The notes under the pieces: model-generated
Seen by the model: only the letters and a program-made list of their open reading frames with translations
Told to the model about the DNA's origin: nothing
Database searches by the model: none
Position numbers and translations under genes: made by a program
Part shown: positions 21,461-33,439 of the stretch, in pieces
Position numbering within the stretch: position 1 is the first letter of the stretch
How the letters are laid out: each line of letters begins with the position of its first letter
Origin: Methylococcales bacterium
Lineage (GTDB): Bacteria > Pseudomonadota > Gammaproteobacteria > Methylococcales > Methylomonadaceae
DNA length: 64,000 nucleotides
Direction: 5' to 3'
Assembly: GCA_028715725.1 (NCBI GenBank)
Contig: JAQURG010000001.1
Location: forward strand, 124,001 to 188,000

Positions 21461-21835
21461 TTAACTTTTGGGGCGTTTAGTTCCGTACTTCGAACGGCCG
21501 CATTTCCTGTTAGTCACACCTGAAGCATCCAAACTACCGCGAACCACGTGATATCTCACCCCCGGCAGATCCTTAACCCTACCGCCTCTGATCAGAACCA
21601 CGGAGTGCTCCTGAAGATTATGACCCTCTCCACCGATATAACTACTAACTTCAGAACCATTAGTCAATCTTACCCTCGCCACCTTACGCAAGGCCGAATT
21701 CGGTTTTTTAGGAGTTGTTGTATAAACGCGCGTACATACTCCTCTACGTTGAGGACAAGCCTCCAGCGCTGGAACATTACTTTTTTCTACTTTCTTAGCA
21801 CGCGGCTTACGAACCAATTGGTTAATCGTGGCCAT
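21461..21835 (-). CDS. rpsL: 30S ribosomal protein S12
   Basis: The 124-residue S12 begins [20 protein letters not shown] and has [20 protein letters not shown] and [14 protein letters not shown]. The Lys residues equivalent to E. coli 43 and 88, where streptomycin-resistance changes occur, are unaltered. First gene of the str operon, with its own promoter and a leader hairpin upstream. Confidence 0.98.
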   Translation of the reverse strand: MATINQLVRKPRAKKVEKSNVPALEACPQRRGVCTRVYTTTPKKPNSALRKVARVRLTNGSEVSSYIGGEGHNLQEHSVVLIRGGRVKDLPGVRYHVVRGSLDASGVTNRKCGRSKYGTKRPKS

Positions 21836-21878
21836 ATTTTTGTTTACTCCGAATACAATTTAACTGTCAGATAATAAA

Positions 21879-21910
21879 TAACCATCGTACATAATAACTG
21901 CCGATGGTTA
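21879..21910 (-). other. rpsL leader hairpin (9-bp stem)
   Basis: TAACCATCG (21879-21887) and CGATGGTTA (21902-21910) are exact complements around a 14-base loop. The element lies between the predicted str promoter and rpsL, so it would be in the 5' leader. No T-run follows it on the minus strand. Confidence 0.55.
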
Positions 21911-21958
21911 AATAGCATTTGAACCTGACCAAAGCACGTTATCTTATGTTAGCAGGGT

Positions 21959-21987
21959 ATATTACTTGCTAACGCACGCAAGGTCAA
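21959..21987 (-). promoter_or_regulatory. str-operon promoter upstream of rpsL
   Basis: On the minus strand TTGACC (21982-21987) and TAATAT (21959-21964) are separated by 17 bases. It lies 124 bases before rpsL and about 35 bases after the rpoC stop, leaving a long leader. Confidence 0.8.
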
Positions 21988-22018
21988 GCTCATTTTTTAT
22001 GAAATATTTATTGCCTTT

Positions 22019-25000
22019 TTAAACATTTAAAGCTTGTTTAAGAGCCTCTTCAACATCACCCGCATCGACAACAGAAGTTACATCACTCTCAACTGCCTGA
22101 TATTGAGTAAATCTGTTTTTTCTGCTTTCGTGATAGGCTAAACCGCTTCCAGCCGGAATTAAACGACCCACGATCACGTTCTCTTTCAAGCCTTGTAAAT
22201 TATCGTTTAAACCGCGCACAGCCGCGTCTGTCAATACGCGAGTTGTCTCCTGAAAAGATGCCGCAGAAATAAATGACTCTGTAGCCAGTGAGGCTTTGGT
22301 AATGCCTAACAGTATCGATTCGTAGCTGGCTGGAATTTTACCTTCAGCCTCAATTCTGTCATTTTCGAAACGCATCGCCGCCCTTTCAACCTGATCACCT
22401 TTCAGGTAACCGGTATCGCCTGATGCCGTAATTTCAACTTTTCTCAACATCTGACGAATAATGGCCTCGATGTGTTTATCGTTGATTTTCACCCCTTGCA
22501 GACGATATACATCCTGAATTTCCTTAACCAGATAATTGGCCAGTTCCTCTATTCCTCTTAATCTGAGGATATCGTGAGGAGTTAATTCACCTTCGGCTAT
22601 CGTCTCACCCTTCTCAACATATTCGCCTTCGAATACGGTGATGTGGCGCCATTTAGGTATCAGCGTTTCAATTTGTTCACCTGTTGAATCAGTAATGATG
22701 ACGCGTTGCTTGCCCTTGGTTTCCTTTCCGAAGGAAATAGTGCCGCTGGTCTCGGCAAGAATGGCCGGATCTTTGGTTTTCCGGGCTTCAAATAGATCTG
22801 CAACCCGTGGCAAACCACCTGTGATATCCCGGGTTTTACTGGATTCTTGCGGAATCCTGGCTAGAACGTCACCCACTTTCACTTCACCGCCGTCTTTAAT
22901 GCCGACGATTGCTCCTGCGGGCAAAAAATATTGCGCTGGAATTTCAGTGCCTGGCAAAAAGATCGCCTTTCCGTTTTCATCCAGCAACTTCACCATTGGA
23001 CGCAATTCTTTACCACCCGCACCCCGCTGTTTAGGATCGGTAACAACAAGCGAACTTAAACCGGTGACTTCGTCGGATTGTTTTTGTACTGTTACACCAT
23101 CGACAAAATGCTCCAGGCCGACAACACCATCTACTTCGGTAATAACCGGATGCGTGTGAGGATCCCAGGTGACGATTATATCGCCAGCATTAATTTTCTC
23201 GCCTTCCTGAACCGACAGCACCGCACCATAAGGAATTTTATAGCGCTCTCTTTCGCGGCCGTAATCATCAACCACACCCACTTCGCCGGATCTGGAGACT
23301 GCCACCAGATTCCCTTCCCTGTTTAATACTGACTTTAAGTTATTCAAACGCACAGTACCTGCGGATTTAACTTGCACATTACTGATTGCAGCAGATCTTG
23401 AAGCTGCACCGCCAATATGGAAAGTACGCATGGTTAACTGGGTGCCCGGCTCACCGATTGATTGCGCGGCAATAACGCCCACAGCTTCACCGATGTTGAC
23501 CAGATGTCCACGACCCAAGTCGCGGCCGTAACAGGCCGCGCAAACTCCGTGTCTGTTTTCACAGGTAATAATTGATCTCACCAATACCTGGTCAATACTT
23601 TGCTCTTCAAGAACCGCTACCCAATGCTCATTCAGCAAAGTTCCAGATGGAACTATGATTTTTTCGCCTGTTGCATCCATGACGTCATTAGCTGCAACAC
23701 GACCCAATACGCGCTCTGATAAGGGTTCAACAACATCGCCGCCCTCAATAATCGGGGTCATGATGAGCCCATTTGAAGTGCCGCAATCATTTCCTGTGAT
23801 AACCAGGTCCTGAGCCACATCGACCAATCTGCGCGTCAAGTATCCGGAATTTGCCGTTTTCAGCGCAGTATCCGCTAAACCTTTGCGCGCACCGTGGGTT
23901 GAAATAAAGTACTGCAATACGTCCAGACCTTCTCTGAAGTTCGCAGTAATGGGCGTCTCAATAATAGAACCGTCCGGCTTCGCCATCAAACCACGCATTC
24001 CAGCCAGCTGGCGAATCTGGGCGGCAGAACCCCGCGCACCTGATTCAGCCATCATAAAAATGGAATTGAACGATTTTTGCTTGACGGTATTGCCATCAGC
24101 ATCAACAACCGATTCTTCCCCGAGCCCATCCATCATGACTTTGGCTACCTGATCATTTGCATGCGACCAGATATCAACAACTTTATTATAACGTTCGCCA
24201 TCGGTAACCAGACCGGAAGCATACTGGCGTTGAATTTCATTAACCTCCATATCAGCCGAATGAATAATATTGACTTTTTTCTCCGGTATAGCCATATCTT
24301 CAATACCAAAAGATACTCCGGAAATGGTCGCGTATCTAAATCCTAAATACATCAACTGGTCAGCCAGCACAACCGTATCCTTGTTGCCCAGGTAGCGGTA
24401 ACTGTAGTTAATCAAACGCGATATGTTCTTCTTGGTCATATCGCAATTCACCAACTCATAGGGCATGCGATCCGGGACGACTTCCCAAATCAATGCACGC
24501 CCTGCTGTCGTAGCTACACGATGGGTTTTTTCTTCGATATCGCCTTGTTCGTTAACTGTTTTTTCCGTTATCCGCAGCTGAATTTTCGATTGCAATTCAA
24601 TAGATTTTTCTTGCAGTCCTTTATGAACTTCTCCGACGCTGACAAAAATACTGCCGTCGCCTTTTGCATTAATTTTTTCGCGGCTGATATAGTAAAGCCC
24701 TAATACCACGTCTTGAGACGGATTAATCACCGGCTCACCGTTAGCCGGAGACAATATGTTATTGGTCGCCATCATCAAGGTTCTGGCTTCCAACTGAGCC
24801 TCAATTGACAACGGTATATGCACCGCCATCTGATCGCCGTCAAAATCAGCATTAAATGCGCTACAAACCAAAGGATGCAACTGAATCGCTTTGCCTTCAA
24901 TCAGGGTAGGTTCAAAAGCCTGAATGCCCAAGCGGTGCAAGGTAGGCGCACGATTTAATAAAATCGGATGCTCCCTGATGACTTCTTCCAGAATATCCCA

Positions 25001-26224
25001 AACTTCAGCCCCTTCCCTTTCAACCATTTTTTTGGCGGCTTTAATCGTAGTAGCGAGTCCGCGTAATTGTAACTTACTGAATATAAATGGCTTAAATAAT
25101 TCCAGGGCCATTTTTTTCGGCAAGCCGCATTGGTGCAATCTTAATGTTGGACCGACCACGATTACAGACCGGCCTGAATAATCGACCCGTTTCCCCAAAA
25201 GGTTTTGTCTAAAGCGTCCCTGTTTGCCTTTAATCATATCGGCCAATGATTTCAAAGGCCTTCTGTTGGTTCCGGTAATCGCACGTCCCCTGCGGCCATT
25301 ATCAAGCAAGGCATCAACCGATTCCTGCAGCATACGTTTTTCGTTGCGCACAATAATATCGGGAGCGCTTAAGTCCAATAAGCGATTCAAGCGGTTATTC
25401 CTATTAATGACCCGACGATATAAGTCATTTAAATCAGAGGTAGCAAACCGGCCGCCATCCAAAGGCACCAGCGGACGCAATTCAGGCGGCAGCACCGGCA
25501 GCACCTTTAAAATCATCCATTCAGGACGATTTTTAGAGCTCAGCAGCGCATCCATGACTTTAAGCCGCTTTGAATATTTCTTGATTTTTGTTTCCGAGTT
25601 GGTCGAATTGATTTCCTGGCGTAAAATTTCGACTTGCTCTTTCAGATCGATTGCTTTTAATAAGTCATAGATGGCTTCAGCACCCATTTTTGCAACAAAT
25701 TCATCGCCATGCAATTCGACAGCATCCAGATACTCATCGTCAGTCAGCAAATGACCTTTTTCCAAGGGCGTCATGCCCGGGTCCAGAATCACGAATGATT
25801 CAAAATAGAGCACCCGCTCAATTTCGCGTAAGGTCATATCCAATAACAACGCTATTCTTGACGGCAGAGACTTCAGGAACCAGATATGCGCAACAGGGCT
25901 CGCTAAATCAATATGCCCCATTCTTTCCCTGCGAACTTTTGACAAGGTAACTTCGACGCCGCACTTTTCGCAAATTACGCCACGATGCTTCAGCCTTTTA
26001 TATTTGCCGCACAAGCATTCGTAATCGCTGACCGGACCAAAAATCTTGGCGCAAAACAAGCCGTCACGCTCGGGCTTAAACGTGCGATAGTTAATTGTCT
26101 CCGGTTTTTTCACTTCCCCATAAGACCAGGAACGGATCATATCCGGTGACGCCAAACCGATGCTAATACCGTCGAAATCATCGGCACGGCCTTGACGCTT
26201 TAGAAAATTCATTAAATCTTTCAA
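22019..26224 (-). CDS. rpoC: RNA polymerase beta' subunit
   Basis: The 1401-residue largest polymerase subunit has the N-terminal zinc ribbon [20 protein letters not shown], the catalytic Mg-binding motif [12 protein letters not shown] near residue 460, the bridge-helix/trigger-loop region ending in the [20 protein letters not shown] segment, and the second zinc site [16 protein letters not shown]. The start is TTG with GAGGA upstream and matches E. coli MKDL; an ATG four codons later is the alternative. It follows rpoB by 145 bases containing a hairpin. Confidence 0.98.
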   Translation of the reverse strand: MKDLMNFLKRQGRADDFDGISIGLASPDMIRSWSYGEVKKPETINYRTFKPERDGLFCAKIFGPVSDYECLCGKYKRLKHRGVICEKCGVEVTLSKVRRERMGHIDLASPVAHIWFLKSLPSRIALLLDMTLREIERVLYFESFVILDPGMTPLEKGHLLTDDEYLDAVELHGDEFVAKMGAEAIYDLLKAIDLKEQVEILRQEINSTNSETKIKKYSKRLKVMDALLSSKNRPEWMILKVLPVLPPELRPLVPLDGGRFATSDLNDLYRRVINRNNRLNRLLDLSAPDIIVRNEKRMLQESVDALLDNGRRGRAITGTNRRPLKSLADMIKGKQGRFRQNLLGKRVDYSGRSVIVVGPTLRLHQCGLPKKMALELFKPFIFSKLQLRGLATTIKAAKKMVEREGAEVWDILEEVIREHPILLNRAPTLHRLGIQAFEPTLIEGKAIQLHPLVCSAFNADFDGDQMAVHIPLSIEAQLEARTLMMATNNILSPANGEPVINPSQDVVLGLYYISREKINAKGDGSIFVSVGEVHKGLQEKSIELQSKIQLRITEKTVNEQGDIEEKTHRVATTAGRALIWEVVPDRMPYELVNCDMTKKNISRLINYSYRYLGNKDTVVLADQLMYLGFRYATISGVSFGIEDMAIPEKKVNIIHSADMEVNEIQRQYASGLVTDGERYNKVVDIWSHANDQVAKVMMDGLGEESVVDADGNTVKQKSFNSIFMMAESGARGSAAQIRQLAGMRGLMAKPDGSIIETPITANFREGLDVLQYFISTHGARKGLADTALKTANSGYLTRRLVDVAQDLVITGNDCGTSNGLIMTPIIEGGDVVEPLSERVLGRVAANDVMDATGEKIIVPSGTLLNEHWVAVLEEQSIDQVLVRSIITCENRHGVCAACYGRDLGRGHLVNIGEAVGVIAAQSIGEPGTQLTMRTFHIGGAASRSAAISNVQVKSAGTVRLNNLKSVLNREGNLVAVSRSGEVGVVDDYGRERERYKIPYGAVLSVQEGEKINAGDIIVTWDPHTHPVITEVDGVVGLEHFVDGVTVQKQSDEVTGLSSLVVTDPKQRGAGGKELRPMVKLLDENGKAIFLPGTEIPAQYFLPAGAIVGIKDGGEVKVGDVLARIPQESSKTRDITGGLPRVADLFEARKTKDPAILAETSGTISFGKETKGKQRVIITDSTGEQIETLIPKWRHITVFEGEYVEKGETIAEGELTPHDILRLRGIEELANYLVKEIQDVYRLQGVKINDKHIEAIIRQMLRKVEITASGDTGYLKGDQVERAAMRFENDRIEAEGKIPASYESILLGITKASLATESFISAASFQETTRVLTDAAVRGLNDNLQGLKENVIVGRLIPAGSGLAYHESRKNRFTQYQAVESDVTSVVDAGDVEEALKQALNV

Positions 26225-26238
26225 GAGCTTGTCCTCAT

Positions 26239-26266
26239 TCAGATGACAGATGACTAATGACTGATG
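26239..26266. repeat. Four degenerate 7-bp tandem repeats before rpoC
   Basis: On the minus strand four consecutive heptamers, CATCAGT, CATTAGT, CATCTGT and CATCTGA, lie just before the rpoC ribosome-binding site. Role unknown. Confidence 0.45.
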
Positions 26267-26329
26267 CCAGATTATTCTGACTTTTTAAGTCTGCCTGCTG
26301 TCTGTGTTGTCTCGTATAAACGACCTTAA

Positions 26330-26354
26330 TCGGAGGATAATAAATATCCTCCGA
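26330..26354 (-). other. Strong hairpin between rpoB and rpoC
   Basis: TCGGAGGATA and TATCCTCCGA form a perfect 10-bp stem with a 5-base loop, 15 bases after the rpoB stop. No T-run follows on the minus strand, so it is more likely an RNA processing or stability element than a terminator. Confidence 0.6.
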
Positions 26355-26369
26355 CTGCTATCCTAAACC

Positions 26370-29300
26370 CTATTCTCGTTCCAATTCGATATTAACTGCC
26401 AGCGAACGGATTTCTTTAATTAACACATTAAAGGATTCGGGCATGCCTGCTTCCATTTTATGATCGCCATCGACAATGTTTTTATACATACGCGTTCTTC
26501 CTGTGACATCATCCGACTTAACAGTCAGCATTTCCTGCAAGGTATAGGCTGCACCGTAAGCTTCAAGCGCCCAGACTTCCATTTCACCAAAACGCTGACC
26601 GCCGAACTGCGCCTTTCCGCCTAATGGCTGCTGAGTTACAAGACTATAAGGTCCTGTTGACCGCGCGTGCATTTTGTCATCAACCAAATGGTTCAACTTC
26701 AACATGTACATGTAACCAACCGTTACTTCCCGCTCAAACGGCTCGCCAGTCAAGCCATCATAAAGCTTCACCTGTCCATGCTCAGGCAAATCCGCCAGCT
26801 TCAACATGGTACGAATATCTTCTTCACTCGCACCGTCAAATACAGGAGTCGCCATCGGCACACCGTCAACCAGATTAGCTGCCATTTCCAGAATTTCCTT
26901 ATCAGATAATGAATCCAGGCTTTCCTTGCGGCCACTACTGTTATAAATTTTATCCAGATAGGTTCTGATTTCAGTTATTTTTGCCTTGGCTTCAAGCATT
27001 TTACCTATCTTGATGCCCAGGCCTTTAGCTGCCCAGCCCAAATGGGTTTCCAAAACCTGCCCGACGTTCATCCGCGAAGGTACGCCCAATGGATTCAAAA
27101 CAATATCCACCGGATTGCCGTCAGCGGTGTAAGGCATATCTTCAATTGGCCTGATCATGGAAATAACACCTTTATTTCCGTGACGACCCGCCATTTTATC
27201 ACCCGGCTGAATGCGTCTTTTAACCGCCAGATAAACCTTGACCATTTTCAGGACACCTGGCGCCAAATCATCACCCATAGTGATCTTCTTGCGTTTGATG
27301 TCAAATTTTTCGTCAAAATCCTTTCTTTGCTGCTCGACCTGGGCCGCAACAGTTTCCAGCTGAAGATTAATATCTTCATCTTTCATTTTGATTTTTAACC
27401 ATTCCGAATGTCTTAAGCCATCCAGATAATCTTGCGTTATTTCAGTGCCGGCTTTCAACTGCCCGGGACCGGATTGCGCGACTTTGCCTACCAGCAGTTT
27501 TGCGACGCGGGCAAAAATATCCTCTTCGAGAATTTTAAGCTGGTCATCCAGATCCTTCCGGTAATGCTTGATTTCTTCCTGTTCAATATCAAGTGCGCGT
27601 TTATCTTTCTTTACGCCATCGCGGGTAAATACCTGTACATCAATAACTGTCCCTTCAATACTTCCGGGTACACGCAATGAAGTATCTTTTACATCAGCCG
27701 CTTTCTCACCAAATATTGCCCGCAGCAATTTTTCTTCCGGTGTTAATTGGGTCTCGCCTTTTGGCGTAACTTTACCGACCAGAATATCGCCGCCTTTGAC
27801 TTCAGCACCGACATAAACAATGCCGGATTCATCAAGCTTCGACAAAGCTTCCTCGCTGACATTCGGGATATCGGCCGTAATTTCTTCCGGGCTATGCTTG
27901 GTATCGCGCGCCACACAGGTTTTTTCTTCAATATGGATCGTAGTAAAACGGTCTTCTTTGACGACGCGCTCGGATACCAGAATCGAATCTTCGAAGTTGT
28001 AACCATTCCAGGGCATAAACGCAACCAGCATATTCTGCCCCAGCGCCAATTCACCCATATCAGTGGATGGACCATCTGCGAGAATATCGCCTGCATTAAC
28101 AATGTCGCCCGGCTTAACTAAAGGTTTTTGATTGATACAGGTATTCTGATTCGACCGTGTATATTTAGTCAGATTATAAATATCAACACCCGGCGCGCCC
28201 GTTTCGGTTTCCGTATCATTAACGCGCACTACGATTCTCGCCGCATCCACGGCTTCAATACTACCGCCGCGTGCTGCAACTACAGTTACTCCGGAATCCT
28301 TTGCTACAGTTCTTTCCATACCCGTGCCCACCAGCGGCTTTTCAGCTCTTAATGTCGGAACCGCCTGACGCTGCATGTTTGAACCCATCAACGCACGGTT
28401 AGCGTCATCATGCTCAAGGAACGGAATAATGGATGCCGCAACCGAAACAATCTGTTTTGAAGATACATCCATATATTGCACAGTATCCGACATCGCCAAG
28501 GCAAATTCATCCTTATGGCGGCAAGATACCAGGCCTTCTACCAATTTCCCGTTCGCGTCTACGGCCACACTGGCCTGCGCAATAACAAATTCGCCTTCTT
28601 CAATAGCGGACAGGTAATCGACCTGGTCGGTCACTATGCCGCTGATCACTTTTCTATAAGGCGTTTCCAGAAAACCGTAGTTATTGGTGCGTGCATAAAC
28701 CGACAAAGAGTTTATCAGGCCGATATTGGGGCCTTCAGGCGTTTCAATAGGGCAAACGCGACCATAATGCGTAGCATGTACGTCACGCACTTCAAAGCCT
28801 GCCCGTTCTCTTGCCAGACCGCCCGGTCCCAAGGCAGAAACCCGGCGTTTATGAGTTACTTGTGATAATGGATTATTTTGATCCATGAACTGTGACAACT
28901 GGCTGGAGCCGAAAAATTCTTTTACAGCAGCAGATACCGGTTTTGCATTGATAATTTCCTGAGGCATCAAGCCTTCTGAGTCCGCCAGCGTTAAGCGCTC
29001 TTTTACTGCACGCTCCACTCTGACCAGACCCACGCGGAATTGATTTTCGATCATTTCCCCGACCGAACGCACACGCCTGTTGCCTAAATGATCAATATCG
29101 TCAACAGTGCCGTTACCGTTGCGAATATTAATTAATTCCTTAAGGACATCAATAATATCTTCCCTGGTTAATGTGCCAGGCCCGGTCGTCTCTTCACGCC
29201 CCAACCGACGATTAAACTTCATCCTGCCGACGGTAGAGAGATCATATCTTTCCTGGGCAAAGAACAAGTTCTGGAACAGATTTTCGGCGGACTCCCTGGT

Positions 29301-30446
29301 AGGCGGCTCGCCGGGACGCATCATACGATAGATTTCAACCAGCGCCTCCAGGGCATTAGTGGTTGTATCCAGCTTCATGGCATTACTGATGTAAGGTCCG
29401 TTATCCAGGTCATTTACAAACAGCGTATCAATTTCGGTAATGCCGCTTTCCATGCAACGCTCTATCAAGGTCGGAGTGATTTCATCATTAACATGAGCAA
29501 TCACTTCGCCTGTACTTTGATCGATAAGGTTATGGCCCAGTATCTTGCCCAAGAGGTAATCTTTCGGCACTTCAATTTCAGTTAAACCGGACTTGATTAT
29601 TTCCCGAATATGTTTGGCAGTAATGCGGCGGCCTTCTTCTACCAGCACTTGACCATTATTCTTGATGTCGAACGCAGCGATTTCACCACGCATGCGCTCA
29701 GGAATAATATGAAACAGACATCGGTCAGCGGTTAAGGTAAATTTATTGGTTTCGAAGAAAATATTAATCATTTCCTCGTTATCGTATCCCAAACCTCTGA
29801 GTAAAATCGTGGCGGGTATTTTTCTGCGGCGATCAATTCGCACATAAACACAATCCTTGTGGTCAAATTCGAAATCCAGCCAGGAGCCGCGATAAGGAAT
29901 TACCCGGGCATTAAATAATAATTTTCCTGACGAATGGGTCTTGCCCTTGTCGTGGTCAAAGAAAACACCTGGAGACCGGTGTAACTGAGACACTATAACG
30001 CGCTCAGTACCATTGATAACAAAAGTACCGTTATCAGTCATCAGGGGCAGTTCGCCCATGTAAACTTCCTGCTCACGGATATCTTTGACGACTTTAGCAT
30101 TGGCGGCAGCTTCTTTGTCATAAATAATCAGACGCACTAATACCCGCAAAGGAGCGGCATAAGTCGCACCTCTTTGTTGGCACTCTCTTACGTCAAAAGT
30201 AGGCTCCCCCAGTCGGTATTTTACATATTCCAGCACCGCATAGCCGGAGTGGCTTTCAATAGGAAAAACACTGGAGAAAGCTGCATGCAAACCATTATCC
30301 ACACGCTTTTCAGGCGCAACGCCCGACTGTAAAAAGTCGGCGTAGGAATTAATTTGAGTTGCCAAAAGATAGGGAACCTCAAGTACTTCAGTACTTTTCC
30401 CAAAGTTGTTTCGAATACGCTTTTTTTCGGTAAAAGAGTAGGACAT
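26370..30446 (-). CDS. rpoB: RNA polymerase beta subunit
   Basis: The beta subunit has 1358 residues from the ATG at 30446. I chose that start because GGAAG lies five bases upstream and [16 protein letters not shown] matches E. coli; the track ATG at 30470 has no ribosome-binding site. The rifampicin pocket [21 protein letters not shown] is wild type at the usual resistance positions. Conserved catalytic blocks include [27 protein letters not shown] and the C-terminal [18 protein letters not shown]. Confidence 0.98.
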   Translation of the reverse strand: MSYSFTEKKRIRNNFGKSTEVLEVPYLLATQINSYADFLQSGVAPEKRVDNGLHAAFSSVFPIESHSGYAVLEYVKYRLGEPTFDVRECQQRGATYAAPLRVLVRLIIYDKEAAANAKVVKDIREQEVYMGELPLMTDNGTFVINGTERVIVSQLHRSPGVFFDHDKGKTHSSGKLLFNARVIPYRGSWLDFEFDHKDCVYVRIDRRRKIPATILLRGLGYDNEEMINIFFETNKFTLTADRCLFHIIPERMRGEIAAFDIKNNGQVLVEEGRRITAKHIREIIKSGLTEIEVPKDYLLGKILGHNLIDQSTGEVIAHVNDEITPTLIERCMESGITEIDTLFVNDLDNGPYISNAMKLDTTTNALEALVEIYRMMRPGEPPTRESAENLFQNLFFAQERYDLSTVGRMKFNRRLGREETTGPGTLTREDIIDVLKELINIRNGNGTVDDIDHLGNRRVRSVGEMIENQFRVGLVRVERAVKERLTLADSEGLMPQEIINAKPVSAAVKEFFGSSQLSQFMDQNNPLSQVTHKRRVSALGPGGLARERAGFEVRDVHATHYGRVCPIETPEGPNIGLINSLSVYARTNNYGFLETPYRKVISGIVTDQVDYLSAIEEGEFVIAQASVAVDANGKLVEGLVSCRHKDEFALAMSDTVQYMDVSSKQIVSVAASIIPFLEHDDANRALMGSNMQRQAVPTLRAEKPLVGTGMERTVAKDSGVTVVAARGGSIEAVDAARIVVRVNDTETETGAPGVDIYNLTKYTRSNQNTCINQKPLVKPGDIVNAGDILADGPSTDMGELALGQNMLVAFMPWNGYNFEDSILVSERVVKEDRFTTIHIEEKTCVARDTKHSPEEITADIPNVSEEALSKLDESGIVYVGAEVKGGDILVGKVTPKGETQLTPEEKLLRAIFGEKAADVKDTSLRVPGSIEGTVIDVQVFTRDGVKKDKRALDIEQEEIKHYRKDLDDQLKILEEDIFARVAKLLVGKVAQSGPGQLKAGTEITQDYLDGLRHSEWLKIKMKDEDINLQLETVAAQVEQQRKDFDEKFDIKRKKITMGDDLAPGVLKMVKVYLAVKRRIQPGDKMAGRHGNKGVISMIRPIEDMPYTADGNPVDIVLNPLGVPSRMNVGQVLETHLGWAAKGLGIKIGKMLEAKAKITEIRTYLDKIYNSSGRKESLDSLSDKEILEMAANLVDGVPMATPVFDGASEEDIRTMLKLADLPEHGQVKLYDGLTGEPFEREVTVGYMYMLKLNHLVDDKMHARSTGPYSLVTQQPLGGKAQFGGQRFGEMEVWALEAYGAAYTLQEMLTVKSDDVTGRTRMYKNIVDGDHKMEAGMPESFNVLIKEIRSLAVNIELERE

Positions 30447-30504
30447 ATCGCTTCCAAACCTTTTCGTCATGAATTGTTGCTACTGTGTATTTGTTACAAA
30501 CAGT

Positions 30505-30533
30505 AAAAGGCCGGCGCCATAAAGACGCCAGCC
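30505..30533 (-). terminator. Attenuator-like hairpin between rplL and rpoB
   Basis: On the minus strand GGCTGGCG and CGCCGGCC form an 8-bp stem (one G-T pair) with a 9-base loop, followed by TTTT. E. coli has a partial terminator at this place that lowers rpoBC relative to the L10/L7-L12 genes, so a similar role is inferred. Confidence 0.7.
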
Positions 30534-30581
30534 CTATTTAAGCAGGAGGCTGTAAACAGCCCCTACACTTGAGCCATCGTT

Positions 30582-30950
30582 TTATTTAATTTCGACAGTA
30601 GCGCCGGCTTCAGCAAGCAGCTTTTTAACATTTTCAGCTTCAGCTTTAGGTATACCTTCTTTCAATACTGTAGGAACGCCTTCAACTGCATCCTTAGCTT
30701 CTTTTAAGCCTAAACCGGTAATGCCGCGTACTGTTTTAATAACAGTCACTTTATTTTCGCCAAAAGATGTCAAAATAACATCAAATTCTGTTTGCTCTTC
30801 AACTGCAGCGGCAGCCGCAGCAGGAGCAGCTACTGCAACAGCAGCAGCAGATACGCCGAATTTTTCTTCCATCGCTGAAATTAAATCAACGATTTCCATA
30901 ATGGTCATGTTAGAGACCGCTTCCAAGATATCGGCTTGTGAGATCGCCAT
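30582..30950 (-). CDS. rplL: 50S ribosomal protein L7/L12
   Basis: The 122-residue stalk protein has an N-terminal dimerisation helix pair, an Ala/Val-rich hinge (residues 34-48) and the factor-binding domain [20 protein letters not shown]. It is present in several copies per ribosome, recruited by L10. It is followed by an attenuator-like hairpin before rpoB. Confidence 0.98.
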   Translation of the reverse strand: MAISQADILEAVSNMTIMEIVDLISAMEEKFGVSAAAVAVAAPAAAAAAVEEQTEFDVILTSFGENKVTVIKTVRGITGLGLKEAKDAVEGVPTVLKEGIPKAEAENVKKLLAEAGATVEIK

Positions 30951-30996
30951 TGTGTTTTCCTCTAAAATAATAGGTTTTAAACTGGGTAATAAATGC

Positions 30997-31494
30997 TTAT
31001 GCGGCTTCTTGCATCTGATCTTTTACAGCAGCCAAAGTACGCACAAGTTTCTCGACAGGTGCTTTCATGACAGACATCAGCAAACTGATACCTTGGTCAC
31101 GAGTAGGCAGACTTGCCAATCGCGCCAGTTCGGATCCATCAAATGCCTGACCGCCAATGGCAACAATCCTAGTGATTAACTTGTCATGCGTTTTGGCAAA
31201 ATTATTGATCAAACGTCCGGCAGAACCAGGATCTTCCATAGAAAATGCAATCAATAAAGGACCGACCAGTCCATTTTGCATGCACTCAAATTCTGTTCCC
31301 GCGACAGCCCGTTTTGCTAGTGTATTTTTAACCACACGCAGATAAACGCCAGTCTCTCTCGCCGTTTTACGCAATTCCGTCAATTCCGTGACGGTTAAGC
31401 CACGATATTCTGCCGCAACGGCAGAATGCGCTTTTGCGGCGAATTGAGCTACTTCTTCTACGACGGCTTTTTTGCCGTCTAAATTTAGTGCCAC
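30997..31494 (-). CDS. rplJ: 50S ribosomal protein L10
   Basis: The 165-residue base of the L12 stalk has [20 protein letters not shown] and [12 protein letters not shown]. The start is GTG with GGAG eight bases upstream. A conserved L10-type leader precedes it; in E. coli L10-(L12)4 binds this leader to repress translation. Confidence 0.97.
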   Translation of the reverse strand: MALNLDGKKAVVEEVAQFAAKAHSAVAAEYRGLTVTELTELRKTARETGVYLRVVKNTLAKRAVAGTEFECMQNGLVGPLLIAFSMEDPGSAGRLINNFAKTHDKLITRIVAIGGQAFDGSELARLASLPTRDQGISLLMSVMKAPVEKLVRTLAAVKDQMQEAA

Positions 31495-31549
31495 AGCTTA
31501 GCTCCGGTATTTTCTGGAGATTTCCAGAATTAATAAAACACATCCTTCC

Positions 31550-31650
31550 GGATGCCCCTTACGGCTCTTTTCCCCTCGTTAAGGTTCCAATTTCCGTCTG
31601 CGCAGGAAATTAAGTTTTACAACACCTGCGGTCTTTGACGGTTACCGAGT
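31550..31650 (-). ncRNA. L10 leader (ribosomal autoregulatory mRNA element)
   Basis: In the 178-base gap between rplA and rplJ the minus strand contains AAGACCGCAGGTGTTG and, 14 bases on, TTTCCTGCGCAGACGG. CGCAGG and CCTGCG pair, as in the known E. coli L10 leader. Boundaries are approximate; only the core at about 31594-31638 was matched by eye. Confidence 0.85.
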
Positions 31651-31672
31651 TAAACGGCAACCCAAAGTCTTT

Positions 31673-32368
31673 TTAACTTGCAGTACTGCCGGGATCCAGC
31701 CACAAGCCAGGACCCATTGTTGAAGATAAGGTTATCTTTTTAATATAAACGCCTTTTGCAGCAGTCGGTTTTGCCTTTCTTAAATCAGCCAGCAAAGCTT
31801 CCAGATTACCTTGAATGGCAGCCTCGTCAAAATTTACCTTGCCGAGTGTGCAATGGATAATACCTGACTTATCAGTACGGTAACGTACTTGTCCTGATTT
31901 TGCATTTTTTACTGCCGTTGCTACATCAGCCGTTACAGTGCCTACTTTAGGATTAGGCATTAAGCCTCTAGGTCCTAAAATTTGGCCCAATTGGCCCACG
32001 ACTCTCATCGCATCGGGCGACGCGATAACCACGTCAAAATTCATTTCACCTTTTTTAACCAGCTCGCCCAAGTCATCCATACCGACGATATCGGCGCCTG
32101 CTTCTCTTGCAGCATCAGCGTTAGGGCCTTGAGTAAACACCGCTACGCGAACTGTTTTACCGGTACCATTCGGAAGCACGGTTGCACCCCGCACGTTTTG
32201 ATCTGATTTACGCGGATCCACACCCAGATTAACGCTGACATCAATGGCTTCATTAAATTTTGCAGTACTGAATTCCTTCAATAGCTGAACGGCTTCAGTA
32301 ACAGAGTACTGCTTGGTTCTTTCAACCTTGCTTTTAATGAGTTTTGCTTTTTTTGACAACTTGGCCAT
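31673..32368 (-). CDS. rplA: 50S ribosomal protein L1
   Basis: The 231-residue L1 has [34 protein letters not shown] and the signature [16 protein letters not shown]. It forms the mobile stalk at the E site and in E. coli represses the L11 operon through the rplK leader. It overlaps rplK by one base. Confidence 0.98.
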   Translation of the reverse strand: MAKLSKKAKLIKSKVERTKQYSVTEAVQLLKEFSTAKFNEAIDVSVNLGVDPRKSDQNVRGATVLPNGTGKTVRVAVFTQGPNADAAREAGADIVGMDDLGELVKKGEMNFDVVIASPDAMRVVGQLGQILGPRGLMPNPKVGTVTADVATAVKNAKSGQVRYRTDKSGIIHCTLGKVNFDEAAIQGNLEALLADLRKAKPTAAKGVYIKKITLSSTMGPGLWLDPGSTAS

Positions 32369-32799
32369 TATAATCCCTCCACATTCAGGCCCATGCTGCG
32401 CGCACTGCCTGCAATTGTTTTTACTGCTGCCTCAAGATTTGCGGCATTCAAATCTTCCGTTTTTGTTTTAGCGATCTCTTCTAATTGAGCCAGAGTCACT
32501 GTGCCTACTTTTTTGGTGTTTGGATTGCTGCTACCGCTTTTTATACCTGCTGCTTTCTTCAGCAGAATTGAAGCCGGAGGTGTTTTGGTAATAAAAGTAA
32601 AGCTTCGATCGCTATAAACCGTAATAACAACGGGCAAAGGCAGACCCTTTTCCACGTCCTGGGTTTTTGCATTAAACGCCTTGCAAAACTCCATAATATT
32701 AACGCCACGCTGACCTAATGCCGGACCTACCGGAGGACTTGGATTTGCTTCACCTGCTTTTACTTGCAGCTTTATATATGCCGTTATCTTTTTTGCCAT
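32368..32799 (-). CDS. rplK: 50S ribosomal protein L11
   Basis: The 143-residue L11 has [20 protein letters not shown] and [15 protein letters not shown], with the proline-rich N-terminal hinge. It forms the GTPase-associated centre and is needed for RelA activation. The 102-base gap before it contains a nusG terminator and a candidate L1 site. Confidence 0.98.
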   Translation of the reverse strand: MAKKITAYIKLQVKAGEANPSPPVGPALGQRGVNIMEFCKAFNAKTQDVEKGLPLPVVITVYSDRSFTFITKTPPASILLKKAAGIKSGSSNPNTKKVGTVTLAQLEEIAKTKTEDLNAANLEAAVKTIAGSARSMGLNVEGL

Positions 32800-32814
32800 T
32801 TTTTACTCCAATAT

Positions 32815-32840
32815 GGGTACAAGCGCTTTTCAGCTCCCCC
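32815..32840 (-). promoter_or_regulatory. Candidate L1 target in the rplK leader
   Basis: Sixteen bases before the rplK start the minus strand reads GGGGGAGCTGAAAAGCGC then TTGTACCC, able to form a GGG-CCC helix and an AGC-GCT helix with an asymmetric internal loop. L1 autoregulates from this place in E. coli; the match is by eye and position only. Confidence 0.35.
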
Positions 32841-32847
32841 TAGACAC

Positions 32848-32877
32848 AAAAATCCCTGCCTTATTCAGACAGAGATT
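32848..32877 (-). terminator. Intrinsic terminator or attenuator after nusG
   Basis: On the minus strand AATCTCTGTC and GGCAGGGATT form a 10-bp stem with two G-T pairs and a 7-base loop, followed by TTTTTG. It lies 24 bases after the nusG stop and just before the rplK leader. Confidence 0.75.
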
Positions 32878-32901
32878 CAATTAATACCAAGCGCTTAAAT
32901 A

Positions 32902-33435
32902 TTAGCTTTTTTCAACCTGACTAAAGCCCAACTCAACAGAGGTTGAACGACCGAATATAAGCACAGAAATCTTTAATTTATTTTTTTCGTAATTAACTTC
33001 TTCGACAACACCATTAAAATCCTTAAACGGCCCATCAATTACTCTTATCACTTCGCCAGCTTCAAATAGAATCTTGGGACGAGGCTTGTTTACACCTTCT
33101 TCGACTCTGTTGAGGATTGCCATAGCCTCTTTTTCAGATATAGGCGCAGGCCGGTCCGATGTTCCTCCAATAAAACCCAGCACTTTGGGAACATCTTTAA
33201 CCAAATGCCAAGTTTCATCAGTCAATTCCATCTGCACGAGCACATAACCGGGAAAGAATTTTCTTTCACTTTTACGTTGCTGACCCATACGCATCTCGAC
33301 AATTTCTTCCGTAGGAACCAGAATCTTGCCAAAATATTGCTCCAGACCTTCTCTCTTAATCCTTTCTTCCAATGCCTGCTTAACTTTATTTTCAAAATTT
33401 GAATAGGCATGCACAACATACCAGCGAAGAGCCAT
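32902..33435 (-). CDS. nusG: Transcription termination/antitermination factor NusG
   Basis: The 177-residue NusG has the NGN domain ([32 protein letters not shown]) and the C-terminal KOW domain [19 protein letters not shown]. It binds RNA polymerase and couples to Rho or to S10. It starts four bases after secE. Confidence 0.98.
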   Translation of the reverse strand: MALRWYVVHAYSNFENKVKQALEERIKREGLEQYFGKILVPTEEIVEMRMGQQRKSERKFFPGYVLVQMELTDETWHLVKDVPKVLGFIGGTSDRPAPISEKEAMAILNRVEEGVNKPRPKILFEAGEVIRVIDGPFKDFNGVVEEVNYEKNKLKISVLIFGRSTSVELGFSQVEKS

Positions 33436-33439
33436 CCTG

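Noticed and set aside
22638-23159. 173-codon plus-strand ORF, and similar ORFs opposite rpoB/rpoC
   Set aside because: All are antisense to the strongly conserved polymerase genes.
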